Of a DNA stretch of 64,000 bases, positions 55,200 through 64,000 are shown in pieces. This DNA is from Durusdinium trenchii (taxonomy: Eukaryota; Sar; Dinophyceae; Suessiales; Symbiodiniaceae), in the NCBI GenBank assembly GCA_963970005.1, contig CAXAMN010003558.1, forward strand, positions 1,188,887 through 1,252,886, given 5' to 3'. The notes under the pieces are model-generated. The model ran no database searches, had not been told where the DNA came from, and was given only the letters and a program-made list of their open reading frames with translations. Position numbers and translations under genes: made by a program. Every line of letters starts with the position of its first letter. Within the stretch, counting starts at the first letter, position 1.

Positions 55200-57867
55200 G
55201 ATCCGGAAACACCAAGGAATCCACACGGTCACCTGCCTCGCGGACCTTTCCTGTTTCTATGACACGGTCAACTTGGATCACATCATCGAGCCTGCCGCGG
55301 CCTTGAACTACCCTCCGGTTCACCTCAAGCTGGCCTTGGATCTCTACCGGGGGCCCAGGCTCATTCAGGCCGAAGGGATTGCTGGCAATCCCACTCACTA
55401 TGCCAAGGGCATTCTTCAAGGTTGCCCGCAGGCACCGGCCATCAGCAAGCTCATTCTCTACCGTCCGCTTCAAGCTTTGCAGAGGGAACATCCGGCTGTG
55501 GCCCTTCAGACATGGGTGGACGATGTCTCCTTTGACATCTGCGGCTCAGATCCCGACTATGTCGCCAGAGAGGCAGTCTTGGCTTACCGCACCTTGAGGG
55601 AGCACCTCACTCAAGCTGGATTGAAGGTCAACACCGACAAGACTGGGTTCATTTCCAGCAGCAAAGAGACCGCCAAGGCCCTTCAGATTTTGGTGACAGA
55701 TCAAGACCCTCAGCACTACAACGTCCTCCGGGACCTGGGAGTTGATGCCACTGCTGGACGCCACCGGAGGGTTGCACAGGTTAAGAAGCGATTCCTCAAA
55801 GGGCGAGGGAGGGCTGGCATTCTTTTCCGCCTCAAGCTGCAGAGGAACATCCGCTTCAGGCTCCACAAGAGCGCCATCCATCCAGTGATGTCTTGGGGGG
55901 CTCAGGCCAACGGTTTGGCCCCACAGAGACGGCAATATATCAGGGTGACAGCCGCAAGGAGCCTCCAGCTTCAGCGCTCTGGTTCCGTTGACATTGTGTA
56001 TGACATGAACCAGCAACATCCGGACCCGGGAGATTCCATCATTGAACAGCATTTGCACTCGGTCTGGAAGATCTACCACTCCTTTGATGAGAGCACCCAG
56101 CACCTTTTCTGGACCAGCTGGAACGTGGCTTTGGGCGCTCTTCAGAAAGTCCGATATCGGTGGCAGGTTGTCAACGGCCCACTTCAGGCCCTACAGGCTT
56201 ACTTGCTCGACTACGACTTTGATTTGTCTGATGGGCACGTGTGGAAGAGGACCGGCTATGGTGGTATCCCGGACTGTCACCTTAGCCTGACTGACTGCTG
56301 GCCCATTCTGCAGTTCAAGCTCAGAGCTGAATTTCGTTGGCAACGCCTCCTCCGTATCACCAGGTATGAAGGCTGCCATGACTTGGAGAGGGTCTTGGAT
56401 TGGCAAGTTAGTTTGACCTTGCAGAAGATGTCGGGCGACACTCTAGGCCCGGGCCTCCGAGCCCTCCATCAGGGAACCCTTCACGGGCAAGATGGCCGCT
56501 GCCCCTTGTGCGGGGATGAGCTCACCTTCATCCACCTCCTTTGGCAGTGCAGCTTTTGGCAGGGCAAAGCCAAAGACCTTCCTGATCAGTGGAAGGAGCG
56601 TTTGGCAGCGGGCACCGAACCTGAGCTCTGGCAGCGGGGTCTCGTCCAGTCCATCTTCTACATCCAGGAGGGAGGCTTGGGCACTTTCCAGGTGGATGGT
56701 CTCTGGACGCCGGATGAGGCCTTTGACATCCCCAATGGCCATGCTGTGTCCTTGGCGGTTGCTCCCACTTGCAAGGACGTTCGCCACAAGAGGTTTGTCT
56801 TTGTGATCTGTCTTCATCATGTCTTCACTCGCAAGCTGGTCGCCACCTTCAAGGGCATATGCCCGGGGCAGGCCACAAGGAGCAGGGCTGTGTTTTATGC
56901 TTTGAAACACTTGGCACTCCACAGCAAGGAGAAGCTCACCATTGCCATTTATGACCATGCCGTTTGGCGGGCCTGGCAAATGTCTCGAGCCTACGAATGT
57001 TTTCCGGACCTTTTTGAAGGCCTTGAACCGGATGACTTCACCCAAGTTCGGCCCTTGCTGTTTGGGAAGAAAGAACTCGACCCCAATGCAGCACGGCATT
57101 TCTTCCAGCAAGAGGCTGAGAAAGAGGCCAAAAAGTTCGCCAAGGCCTCCCGGAATGAAGACATTCTGGACTTGCAAAAGAGCATTGATGAGGACACCAG
57201 GGACATTTTGTGTGTCGCCGCTGGCCGGATGAACACACTCCTCAGGGACAAGTCCCACTTCTTGCACAAAGGGGACCAGCAGGAGAAGTCCCAGAAGGTT
57301 CCCTTGATTGCCCAAAAGAAAGAGCTCCTTCAACAGTTGCTTCAACGGCCGGACACAGGTGGACATTCTTGGCGGGCTTTTCGCTCAGGAGCCCAGTGCT
57401 CTCAGTGCAAGCAGAGGCTGCACTCGAAAAGCTTGGTCGGCGATCTCAAAGGTGCCCTGGCCTCCACTTGTCAGATGGCTACTCCCAAGACTCCTACCAG
57501 GCGCACTCGCTTCGAGGTGATCAATGATCTCATTGCTGCCCAGTCTGGTGTGCAACGTGGAGTGCACCACTTGCGGCTTGAAAAAGCATACCTGCGCTGC
57601 TCAGAGTGCCATGACTACATACTTGCACGATGTCGGGAGGACGCTTTTTGCACCTTCGTTGGTGCCCCGTGCAAGGTGGGACCTTTGGAGCCCTCTCTGT
57701 GGGCAGGGCACCCTTCCCACACCATGGAGAGGAGAGGACAGACGGCCACCTGCACCCGCTGTGGTGGCAAGGCCAAGTTCGTGGAGGAGAAGCTCGACCT
57801 CACAGAGCGCCTCCGCAAGCGCTGTGTAGCCCAGCAATCAAAGGATTTGCGGGCGTGGTTCACGTGA
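55144..57867 (+). CDS. LINE ORF2 part 3: reverse transcriptase core, zinc knuckle, degenerate RNase H-like and zinc-finger tail
   Basis: 907 codons by the ATG at 55144, but the true coding begins near 55172 after the frame change. RT motif A is LADLSCFYD (D34), motif B LQGCPQAPAISK (91-102), motif C TWVDDVSF (D126-D127) and motif D GLKVNTDKTGF. All catalytic acids are present. A zinc knuckle of the LINE C-terminal type has C453-x2-C456-x7-H464-x4-C469. Residues about 515-615 resemble an RNase H fold (SRAVFYALKHL, then TIAIYDHAVWRAW) but lack the usual Glu and first Asp, so it is probably inactive. A Lys-rich helical part follows (about 640-740). Then come several CxxC pairs (752/755, 819/822, 870/873), a likely nucleic-acid-binding tail. 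It ends at TGA 57865-57867. Confidence 0.85.
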   Translation: MGPSSTSPSIAVGRMLKAEIRKHQGIHTVTCLADLSCFYDTVNLDHIIEPAAALNYPPVHLKLALDLYRGPRLIQAEGIAGNPTHYAKGILQGCPQAPAISKLILYRPLQALQREHPAVALQTWVDDVSFDICGSDPDYVAREAVLAYRTLREHLTQAGLKVNTDKTGFISSSKETAKALQILVTDQDPQHYNVLRDLGVDATAGRHRRVAQVKKRFLKGRGRAGILFRLKLQRNIRFRLHKSAIHPVMSWGAQANGLAPQRRQYIRVTAARSLQLQRSGSVDIVYDMNQQHPDPGDSIIEQHLHSVWKIYHSFDESTQHLFWTSWNVALGALQKVRYRWQVVNGPLQALQAYLLDYDFDLSDGHVWKRTGYGGIPDCHLSLTDCWPILQFKLRAEFRWQRLLRITRYEGCHDLERVLDWQVSLTLQKMSGDTLGPGLRALHQGTLHGQDGRCPLCGDELTFIHLLWQCSFWQGKAKDLPDQWKERLAAGTEPELWQRGLVQSIFYIQEGGLGTFQVDGLWTPDEAFDIPNGHAVSLAVAPTCKDVRHKRFVFVICLHHVFTRKLVATFKGICPGQATRSRAVFYALKHLALHSKEKLTIAIYDHAVWRAWQMSRAYECFPDLFEGLEPDDFTQVRPLLFGKKELDPNAARHFFQQEAEKEAKKFAKASRNEDILDLQKSIDEDTRDILCVAAGRMNTLLRDKSHFLHKGDQQEKSQKVPLIAQKKELLQQLLQRPDTGGHSWRAFRSGAQCSQCKQRLHSKSLVGDLKGALASTCQMATPKTPTRRTRFEVINDLIAAQSGVQRGVHHLRLEKAYLRCSECHDYILARCREDAFCTFVGAPCKVGPLEPSLWAGHPSHTMERRGQTATCTRCGGKAKFVEEKLDLTERLRKRCVAQQSKDLRAWFT

Positions 57868-57901
57868 GCACTCTTGCACAGAAAAGGCGTGCAAAAAAAA
57901 A
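57868..57901 (+). other. LINE 3' UTR and poly-A
   Basis: Only about 25 nt separate the stop from an A10 run (57893-57902), whose last A can be counted with the target duplication. No separate polyadenylation signal was recognised. Confidence 0.7.
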
Positions 57902-57914
57902 ATATGACATATAT
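57902..57914. repeat. Right target-site duplication of the LINE
   Basis: ATATGACATATAT, identical to 50980-50992. The flank then continues as ATATGTACTCACATAC, native AT-rich sequence. Confidence 0.75.
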
Positions 57915-58809
57915 ATATGTACTCACATACAAGTGTCCCGCACATACTCAGGATGTGAATGTCACTTAGTCCTATGGAACCCTAACACTGGCGGCCAATT
58001 TTCCGAACCATGTCGCACCGCCGCACCCGTCGCGCCCCAGCGGCCACACCAGGTTCGATGAGCACCGGCGGCCCAGGCGGAGCGCCACCGGAGCGGCGAC
58101 CGGAGCGCCACGTTTCGAGGTCCAGTTCGACCAGTTGCCCATCATGTGCTATCCATGTGTTCGGAGTAGGGCCTGGTCCTAAGGATAGGGTGCCCATGAT
58201 ATTTGAACTGGATAAGTCGTCGACATCAAACCATCTCCACATGGAACTGTTTTTTTGATCACGAGAGCCCAAGTCGGAGCCCGGGTTCTTCTTCTCACCG
58301 GAGCCCAAGTCGGGTGGGACATGGTGGTCGGTGTTTGTTGTTTTTGCTGTGCACAGTGCTGTATGGTTGGTTGCTCACCTGTCACACGATACGCAGACTT
58401 GGGGCCAAACGAAAACCGAAGACAAATAAGTGGGATGCAGCCTCTGGGAGTAGTACAATGAGTCTATAATTTCGTGGCCGTGTTTGAAATGAGAACCGGT
58501 TTTTCTTTCTTCTGGGAGCCGGTTCTAGCGAAGAGAATTGAATCTCTTGGCAGTGGCAGTTGATACGACACACCCCAAACGAATGAATGACACACTTAGC
58601 TTGGTGCTCGCAAGAGCTGAGTCATTGAGTGAAGTTCCACTTTAGTGATGACAATACCGATCTAGAGCGCTGAAACCTGAACCTGTCAATGGCCATGTGC
58701 AGAACAGAAAGGCGAGGAGGTCAGCCTAAACAGTATTGTTTAACCGAAACTGCATGGATGAACTCAGCAGGTACGCCAGGATGGCCAACCCTGGTATCTC
58801 GTGTTCAGA

Positions 58810-58915
58810 CTAGCTTCGTTGGGCGTAGTCATCTGAACACGCTACGCCCCCCTGCATGTGTTGGACGGTCCATTCAAGGTGAACTAGGTTGTGCAACATC
58901 CTTGGATACAGACAA
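58810..58915. repeat. Dispersed repeat, copy 1
   Basis: It shares CTTCGTTGGGCGT, CGGTCCATTCAAGGTGAA, TAGGTT and CATCCTTGGATACAG in order with 59540-59628. The sequence TTGGTGCTCGC(A/G)AGAGCT precedes copy 2 and also occurs at about 58602. Confidence 0.75.
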
Positions 58916-59539
58916 AAGGCCGGGAGTCCGGCGCGCTCTCTTCTTTCTTCGCGGGTGGGGGTGAGGGGGGAAGGGAGTGCGTTGACTAAACGAGCCTGGA
59001 TGTCCACCTAACAAGCGTGAGAGAAAGAACAAGGCAAACGAAAAGGCAAGAAAAGAAGAGAAAGGTGCAGGGGGTGCGGGGGCCTAGGGTGGGGGTGTGG
59101 GGGTCCTTGCCCGAAGGCGTGACAAAAAGCCGTAACCGGCACTCCCTTGACTGAAAAAGCCTCCGTTACACCTAAAGAGCCTCTAGAAAACGAAAAAAGG
59201 CCCAGAAAACGAAGAGCGACAGCAGGAAGGAAAGAACAGAAAAGTGAATACTTAGCCGCATGTGTCCCGCCTCATGACATGTGTGCACATGTGACTACCT
59301 AGCTGCATGTGAGGATCCGGTCTGGAGTTTTATCTCAGTAAGCCCTGCGGCATTCGATCGGCTATCTCGTGCTAAACCGCAAGCTAGTGAGAGTCGGAGA
59401 GAAGGTCACGGGAAGAGAATAGAAACGATCAGTGAGGGTCCCCCAAGTCTGGGTCTATGCACATGCTGCGCCCCTCGATGGGGATCACACCACAGCCCTC
59501 AGTGGGACTCTGTGGCGGCGCGCACTTGGCTTGGTGCTC

Positions 59540-59628
59540 GCGAGAGCTGGCTTCGTTGGGCGTGGTCGTCTGGCTGCGTGTGTTGTACGGTCCATTCAAG
59601 GTGAATTAGGTTCATCCTTGGATACAGG
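59540..59628. repeat. Dispersed repeat, copy 2
   Basis: Same orientation as copy 1, with a deletion in the middle. It is directly followed by the (AC)n microsatellite. Confidence 0.75.
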
Positions 59629-60949
59629 GGCTAACACACACACACATGCGTCGCACCCAGTTCGGTGATGTTGGGTGTTCTTACGACTTAACCATGGCAC
59701 AGACATGCTTGATCATGCTTGGACCTCGGGTTCCGAAGCTGTTCAGCAGACACGGATTCGGCAGCTTGTTCGGGGTTGGACGACTCGAGCGTAGGTTCGC
59801 TATGGCGCGGAACATGGCAGGTACTTACTTCAACAACTGCAAGTTTGGCATGCATGGCCCGTCGGGTCGCTGAGTGCGAAAAAGAGTGAAAGCACGACAG
59901 GGTAGGACGACTTGTGACAGGACTGGATGGGAAGCTAAGACGCCGGTTCTGATTGGGTTCTTACTGTAGATATCCATATGCCTAATCTGTACCATAAGCT
60001 GTACAGGCTCTTGAAGAGTGGTTGTTGAGTTTTCAGAAGATTCCCGATAAAGAGGTTCTAGAACGGATAGAAGGGCTGTTCTTCTACTCCACTACGGAAC
60101 GGTGGCTTTACCAATTATATATATACAATATATATGTGGCAGACTCTGGCAGTGCATCACTATGTGCTACTCCCTAGCTAAACTCCATAAAACTCCAACC
60201 CATTTTTTCCCTTCACCCTTTTCACAAACTCCTTCAAATTTGTGTTTTGGCATCTTCGACAGATTGACGGGATCTGACTGTCCTGTTTCGATCCGTCTTG
60301 GTCACTCGGTGGTCAGATCCACTGAATGGAATCCACCGCTGTCTTCACACAGTCGAAGGCACAACCACCGCACAGTTCATGCGGCAACGGCACACATGAA
60401 CTGCAAGAAACCACCGAACAGCCACATCCCAAAACCACCGAGCAGGACACCAGAGTGGACACAGGAAAGGAGTAGGTATCCGATCATCAAACCGAACTCC
60501 ATGAGACCTCCATGTGGCCCATGAACTCCCGGACGCCGAGGTTGGAAGTCTTCTCCTTGGCCACCATCCGCGCACTGGGCACCAGCTTCCTAGGTGTTTG
60601 GGTCGCCCGCAAACGCCGCAGTGTTGCGATGGCCTCGACGAGTGGGGAGTGATTCTGGTAGGATGTTCAAGGATTCAAGATCTGAATTGGATTTTTGAGG
60701 ATTTTTGATGGCTTGTGACATTTCTGCGTTTGATCTTTTGGATTTGGGGATCCATCGACAGTTTCTTGGGATGTTAAGCAAGTCTGATCTCGCTTTCAAT
60801 TTTGAAGTCAAGTCAAGTGCGGTGAGTCTGAGTTCACGCGGATTTGGTGTTGCTTTTTTCAATTTCATCCACCACGTGGAATTGAATAGCCACAAACCCT
60901 TGTCCTTGAAGTGAACTGCCTACAAAAATGAACACTGAACTGTGGGCAG

Positions 60950-61180
60950 CACAGCAATCCTCCTCCCAGCTCCATATATCACCAGTGTGGGGAAGTTCTG
61001 GACATCAGCGCAGAGCTTTGCACCGCTCCACCATTTTGTGGCGGAGTGGCTCCTCCCAAAAGCATCCCAGTTCAATGAAGAGTGCGTTGGCGCGGTGAAC
61101 ATCTCAGAGCATCTCGGAGGTTGCTTTAAGTTCTTCCAGAAGCTCTGCAAGGGTGACTGCCAGTGGGGCGAGGACGGTTT
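60950..61180 (+). CDS. Possible exon, unrecognised
   Basis: A frame without a clear ATG encodes a protein-like peptide with ASQFNEECVGAVNISEHLGG followed by FKFFQKLCKGDCQWGEDG; four Cys in its end. It would be an internal exon. No family recognised. Confidence 0.27.
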
Positions 61181-61299
61181 TTTCTTTTTTTCTCGGAAGG
61201 GGTAGCCATGGTGGGTGGAGTGGTGTAGATTGTAGAAACGCAGGTTTTTGTGAGGGTAGTGATATGTAAGCATTAGCAAATGTAAAGCAGCTTCTCAAA

Positions 61300-61800
61300 A
61301 CACTGGACAAACCAAAAAATCCAAAAAAACAACAAGTTCAGACCCAATGGACAAACCAAAACAGCAAAAAAAAGAAGTTCAGACCTATGTCTCCTGTCCA
61401 GCCTCTCCTGAGTCCCTCTCCATGCGTCTGAACTCTTTTTTTGTTTTGGTTGGTCTGTCTAAAAGTGTTCCCCCCAAAAAACAAAAAACTACCAAACAGT
61501 TCAGAGCTATGTCTCCTGTCCAGCCTCTCCTGAGTCCCTTTCCATAGGTCTGATTTTTTTTTGTTTTGGCTGGTCTGTCCAACAGTGCACACAAACCCAA
61601 AAAACAAAACATATAAACAGTTTAGACCTATGTCCCCTGTCCAGCCTCTCCTCACTCCCTCTCCAGGTTTGAAGTCTGTGTTTCTTTATGTTTTGGCTGG
61701 CCTGCCCAAAAGTAGACAAAAAAACTGACAAATCAGACCTATGTCCCCTGTCCAGTCTGTCCTGAGTCCCTCTCCATGGGTCAGAGTTTTTTTTTGCAGT
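61300..61800. repeat. Tandem satellite, about 115-123 bp unit, four copies
   Basis: Four copies of a unit start near 61376, 61498, 61618 and 61732. Each contains (C/A)AGA(C/G)CTATGTC(T/C)CCTGTCCAG then a T-rich and A-rich half (TTTTGTTTTGG, CCAAAAAACAAA). A fifth partial unit lies at the left end. The A/T tracts are opposed, so each unit could form a stem. Confidence 0.85.
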
Positions 61801-63740
61801 GTCTTTTGTGATTTCTTTGTTTCTTTTTGGTGTTGGTTTTCTCAAGGTTTTGGTTTGATCCTGGAATATTGCTGATTACCAGCATTTATTTCTCATTCAA
61901 TTCTATTTAACCCCTAAGTCAATTCCAATTTAACTCTATGAATTTTAACTACCCGCTCTCTTTTTTTTTCAAGCGGATTTGGTGTTTTTGCCGTTCGCAA
62001 GGTGTTTGACCTGAGTCATGCAGCATGCACCTGAGCCTTTAAGAATAGTAACAATTGGTGTTCTTTTGACGACCAGAATCGTTAGACAATCTGAATTCAT
62101 TCTCAGCATGAACAAGAATGGAATCGAGCTCTCGCTCGGTCAGAAACATCAGCTTCCCGGCGGCCTGGACATGGTCCTAACGCTGCCGAGCTCGCTGGTG
62201 GACACGAGAGACACGAGAGAAGCCTCGCGCAAGTGCAGGGTTGACTCATCCCAAATTCTCACTTCCTAACCAACACACTAGTGTGATTGGTTTCTCCAAA
62301 AGCAGCGTCTGATCTCGCTACGAAAGAGCAGGACCATTCCACCAACCAGGTGACCAACCCCACTCTCCCTGGCGGCCCAAACGCTTTCTTCCCTTCACAT
62401 GGTCTGCCTTGCAAAAGCCTCCAACACCATGCCCACAAGTACGCGTACTCACGACTTCGTGTCGAAACGCGAACGCGAGTAACTCGCGTAAACTCGTTCA
62501 GACCTCGCCAGGACATGTGGGTGGACCAATGTTTGAAGCGCTTTGTGAAGGCTCGCCGGCTCTTCGAGAAGAATCTCCTCCTGGAAGATCACTGCGATCC
62601 ACCCAAAGGCCGGACCGACGTGTTGGTGACGATAGGAGTGAGACGGTGACGGGTGAGACCCGGCGAAGATCGGAGTGACGGTGACGGGAGAACATGGGAG
62701 GCTCGATTTTTTTGAAGCAAAGTTCGGTCAAACGCTTTGAGTGATAGGTGTTTTGTTTTGACCAAGCACGTCAGACGATTTAAGTTTTGTGGGCTGGAGC
62801 AACTGCTTCCCAGACTGCAGTAACTGTAGAGTTATGACCGTATGACGTCTGCATTTCTGGGAAATTCCCTTCAATCCGCCCAACAGGCTGGAAGGATTGC
62901 AGCGATCCGCGCCGTGTGGCGTTTCATCCCTTCAAAACGGATGCTTGGCGGTGTTTGGCGAGACCCACCGGTGGTCGTTTGGGAAGTTTGGGACCCATGC
63001 AGATACTGCCAGAAGTTTCAGGTTTCAAGGCGAGCTGAAAATCACTGTGTGTGCCTGGTGCCTCCTCAGGAGGGGTTGCCGTTGCTCAGCCACAGCCGCT
63101 GTTGTTCAGGGGCGCTGGGACGAAGGTGAGTCATCCTTTCTGGAATGAACCTGCCATGTGGGAGAGACCATCTGGAACGAACGGTGAAGCGGTGTACTGC
63201 AGAGCCTCCCCAAGCTCTATACAATAGAGGTATTCTTGAAATAGGGGACCCTATTCAGAACCCTGGAAAGAGAAGAAATCGACCCTATTCAGAACCCTGG
63301 AGAGTCTCATCATGTCTGACCGAATCCCACCGTCTTCCATGACGGGATCCCATGGGATCCCATGGGGGATTCCCATCAAAGAACGGTTGAACCGCACAGC
63401 GCGAAAAGGTCACCGACCATCGCGTTTGCATGGAAAGTGCACACCTGGCATCGCTGGAAGCCTGAAGGCAAAGTACTTCAGGCGGGTCGAGCTTTTTTTC
63501 CCACGAAAAAATATGGTTTTTGGAGCCCTCGAATCAAGCTTTTTAGAGGCCCAGCTTGTATACAGGAAGCTCATGGAGAGTGGATGCACATGCTGGGTGT
63601 GTTGCACTTCCATGATTGCCTGAGTTGCCAGGGCTATCTTGTTTGAGTTATGGACACCCACATAAACTGAAGAGAACGAGACTTACTGTCAATAGGGATG
63701 AGGTCCCAGTATAGTCGCTATACAGGTACATGCCATACAC
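61801..63740. other. Region with weak coding signals
   Basis: A duplicated segment (CCTATTCAGAACCCTGGA at 63250-63267 and 63284-63301) and a repeated GGGATCCCAT (63345-63364) are present. One exon candidate with a good donor is listed. Otherwise nothing seen. Confidence 0.45.
62897..63133 (+). CDS. Possible exon ending at a consensus splice donor, unrecognised
   Basis: The frame encodes a peptide including GKFGTHADTARSFRFQGE, then Cys-rich KITVCAWC and RRGCRCS. It reaches GACGAAG|GTGAGT at about 63127-63128, a strong 5' splice site. There is no ATG at the left, so it would be internal. An alternative overlapping frame (62842-63129) cannot be excluded. Confidence 0.28.
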
Positions 63741-63752
63741 TTTTGGCTCAAG
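63741..63752 (+). promoter_or_regulatory. Spliced-leader-like sequence (TTTTGGCTCAAG)
   Basis: Twelve bases identical to the 3' part of the conserved dinoflagellate leader, preceded by CCATACAC. As with the two retroelements, it may mark the 5' end of a retroposed, formerly trans-spliced mRNA transcribed toward the right. Confidence 0.55.
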
Positions 63753-63956
63753 TGCCCAACCAGGTAAAAAGGAGCTTTAGCGCGCGAGCCTCATGTTGAA
63801 CTAAAGGCTAGAACGGGGCCAGGGCACACCTTTCCATCCGTTCGCAGGTTATCAGCCGTATCCAGACTCCTTTGAGCTGGGTACGAGCTGCGGCCTTACA
63901 CAACACCATCTAAACGCACACGCATCGGATAGATCAGTTACCATCAGTCACTGAAG

Positions 63957-64000
63957 ATGGACCAATCCGACGCCAGCACTGCATCTTTTGGAGCAGCTGC
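63957..64000 (+). CDS. Possible 5' end of a gene running off the window
   Basis: An ATG at 63957 opens 14 codons (MDQSDASTASFGAA) that are still open at the window end, 205 bp downstream of the leader-like sequence. The Ser/Ala-rich start is typical of many dinoflagellate proteins but not informative. Product unknown. Confidence 0.27.
   Translation, partial: MDQSDASTASFGAA

Larger units (their letters stand above)
50993..57901 (+). mobile_element. Nearly full-length non-LTR retrotransposon (LINE) with a USP-like domain
   Basis: About 6.9 kb, bounded by a 13-bp target-site duplication, with a spliced-leader remnant at its first bases and a terminal A10 run overlapping the right duplication. 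It has a short 5' UTR (about 117 nt), ORF1 (51110-51979) and a long ORF2 (52005-57867, about 1,950 codons if uninterrupted). ORF2 is broken by one in-frame TAG (54063-54065) and one one-base frame change (55144-55199). The endonuclease is of the AP/EEP type and the RT has LINE motifs. Few lesions and an intact duplication suggest a recent insertion. The clade is not assigned. Confidence 0.88.
57915..61299. other. Gene-poor region with dispersed repeats
   Basis: Besides the repeat pair at 58.8/59.5 kb there are an (AC)n run (59634-59645) and a TA microsatellite (60115-60134). One exon-like frame is listed (60950-61180). No RNA gene seen. Confidence 0.5.

Noticed and set aside
52413..57366. Minus-strand open frames across the LINE (up to 307 codons)
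   Set aside because: Antisense shadows of ORF2; no motifs.

Overview
The window looks like nuclear DNA of a dinoflagellate, probably Symbiodiniaceae-like. This is inferred from three things: pieces matching the 3' end of the dinoflagellate spliced leader (TGGCTCAAG) at retroelement 5' ends, very gene-poor sequence rich in simple and dispersed repeats, and the types of retroelement present. No rRNA, tRNA, CRISPR array or bacterial operon was found. Two runs of ten Ns (14930-14939 and 45590-45599) are assembly gaps.

Layout. 1-14929: a G-rich satellite, then repeat-studded sequence with no convincing gene. 15087-28668, minus strand: a very large tyrosine-recombinase retroelement (DIRS-like). 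Its roughly 4,500 codons lie in four consecutive open frames. In order they encode a signal-peptide/membrane protein with Cys/His-rich segments, a CCCH zinc-finger protein with a methyltransferase-like tail, a zinc ribbon plus reverse transcriptase and RNase H, and a tyrosine recombinase followed by a J domain and Pro-rich and Gln/Trp-rich tails. 28669-50979: mostly non-coding, but with a decayed second tyrosine recombinase (32717-33386) and a terminal exon encoding a somatomedin-B-like Cys knot (35920-36170). 50980-57914: an almost complete non-LTR retrotransposon (LINE) with a 13-bp target-site duplication, a spliced-leader remnant at its very 5' end and a short poly-A. It has a zinc-ribbon/coiled-coil ORF1. 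Its ORF2 joins a ubiquitin-specific-protease-like domain with visible catalytic residues to an AP-type endonuclease, a reverse transcriptase and zinc fingers. 57915-64000: repeats, a tandem satellite near 61.3-61.8 kb, and a third spliced-leader-like piece at 63741 ahead of an ORF that runs off the window.

How the parts work together. In the LINE, ORF1 would package the RNA, the endonuclease would nick the target and the RT would copy the RNA there. The USP domain could remove ubiquitin from the element's own proteins or from host factors. In the DIRS-like element, the RT/RNase H would make DNA that the tyrosine recombinase inserts, while the J domain could recruit host Hsp70. Both elements carry apparent leader remnants, which suggests that trans-spliced mRNAs are the retrotransposed form. 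Both are interrupted: by three single-base frame changes in the DIRS-like element, and by one stop codon and one frame change in the LINE. Most remaining short open frames look like chance; a few exon-like ones are listed at low confidence.
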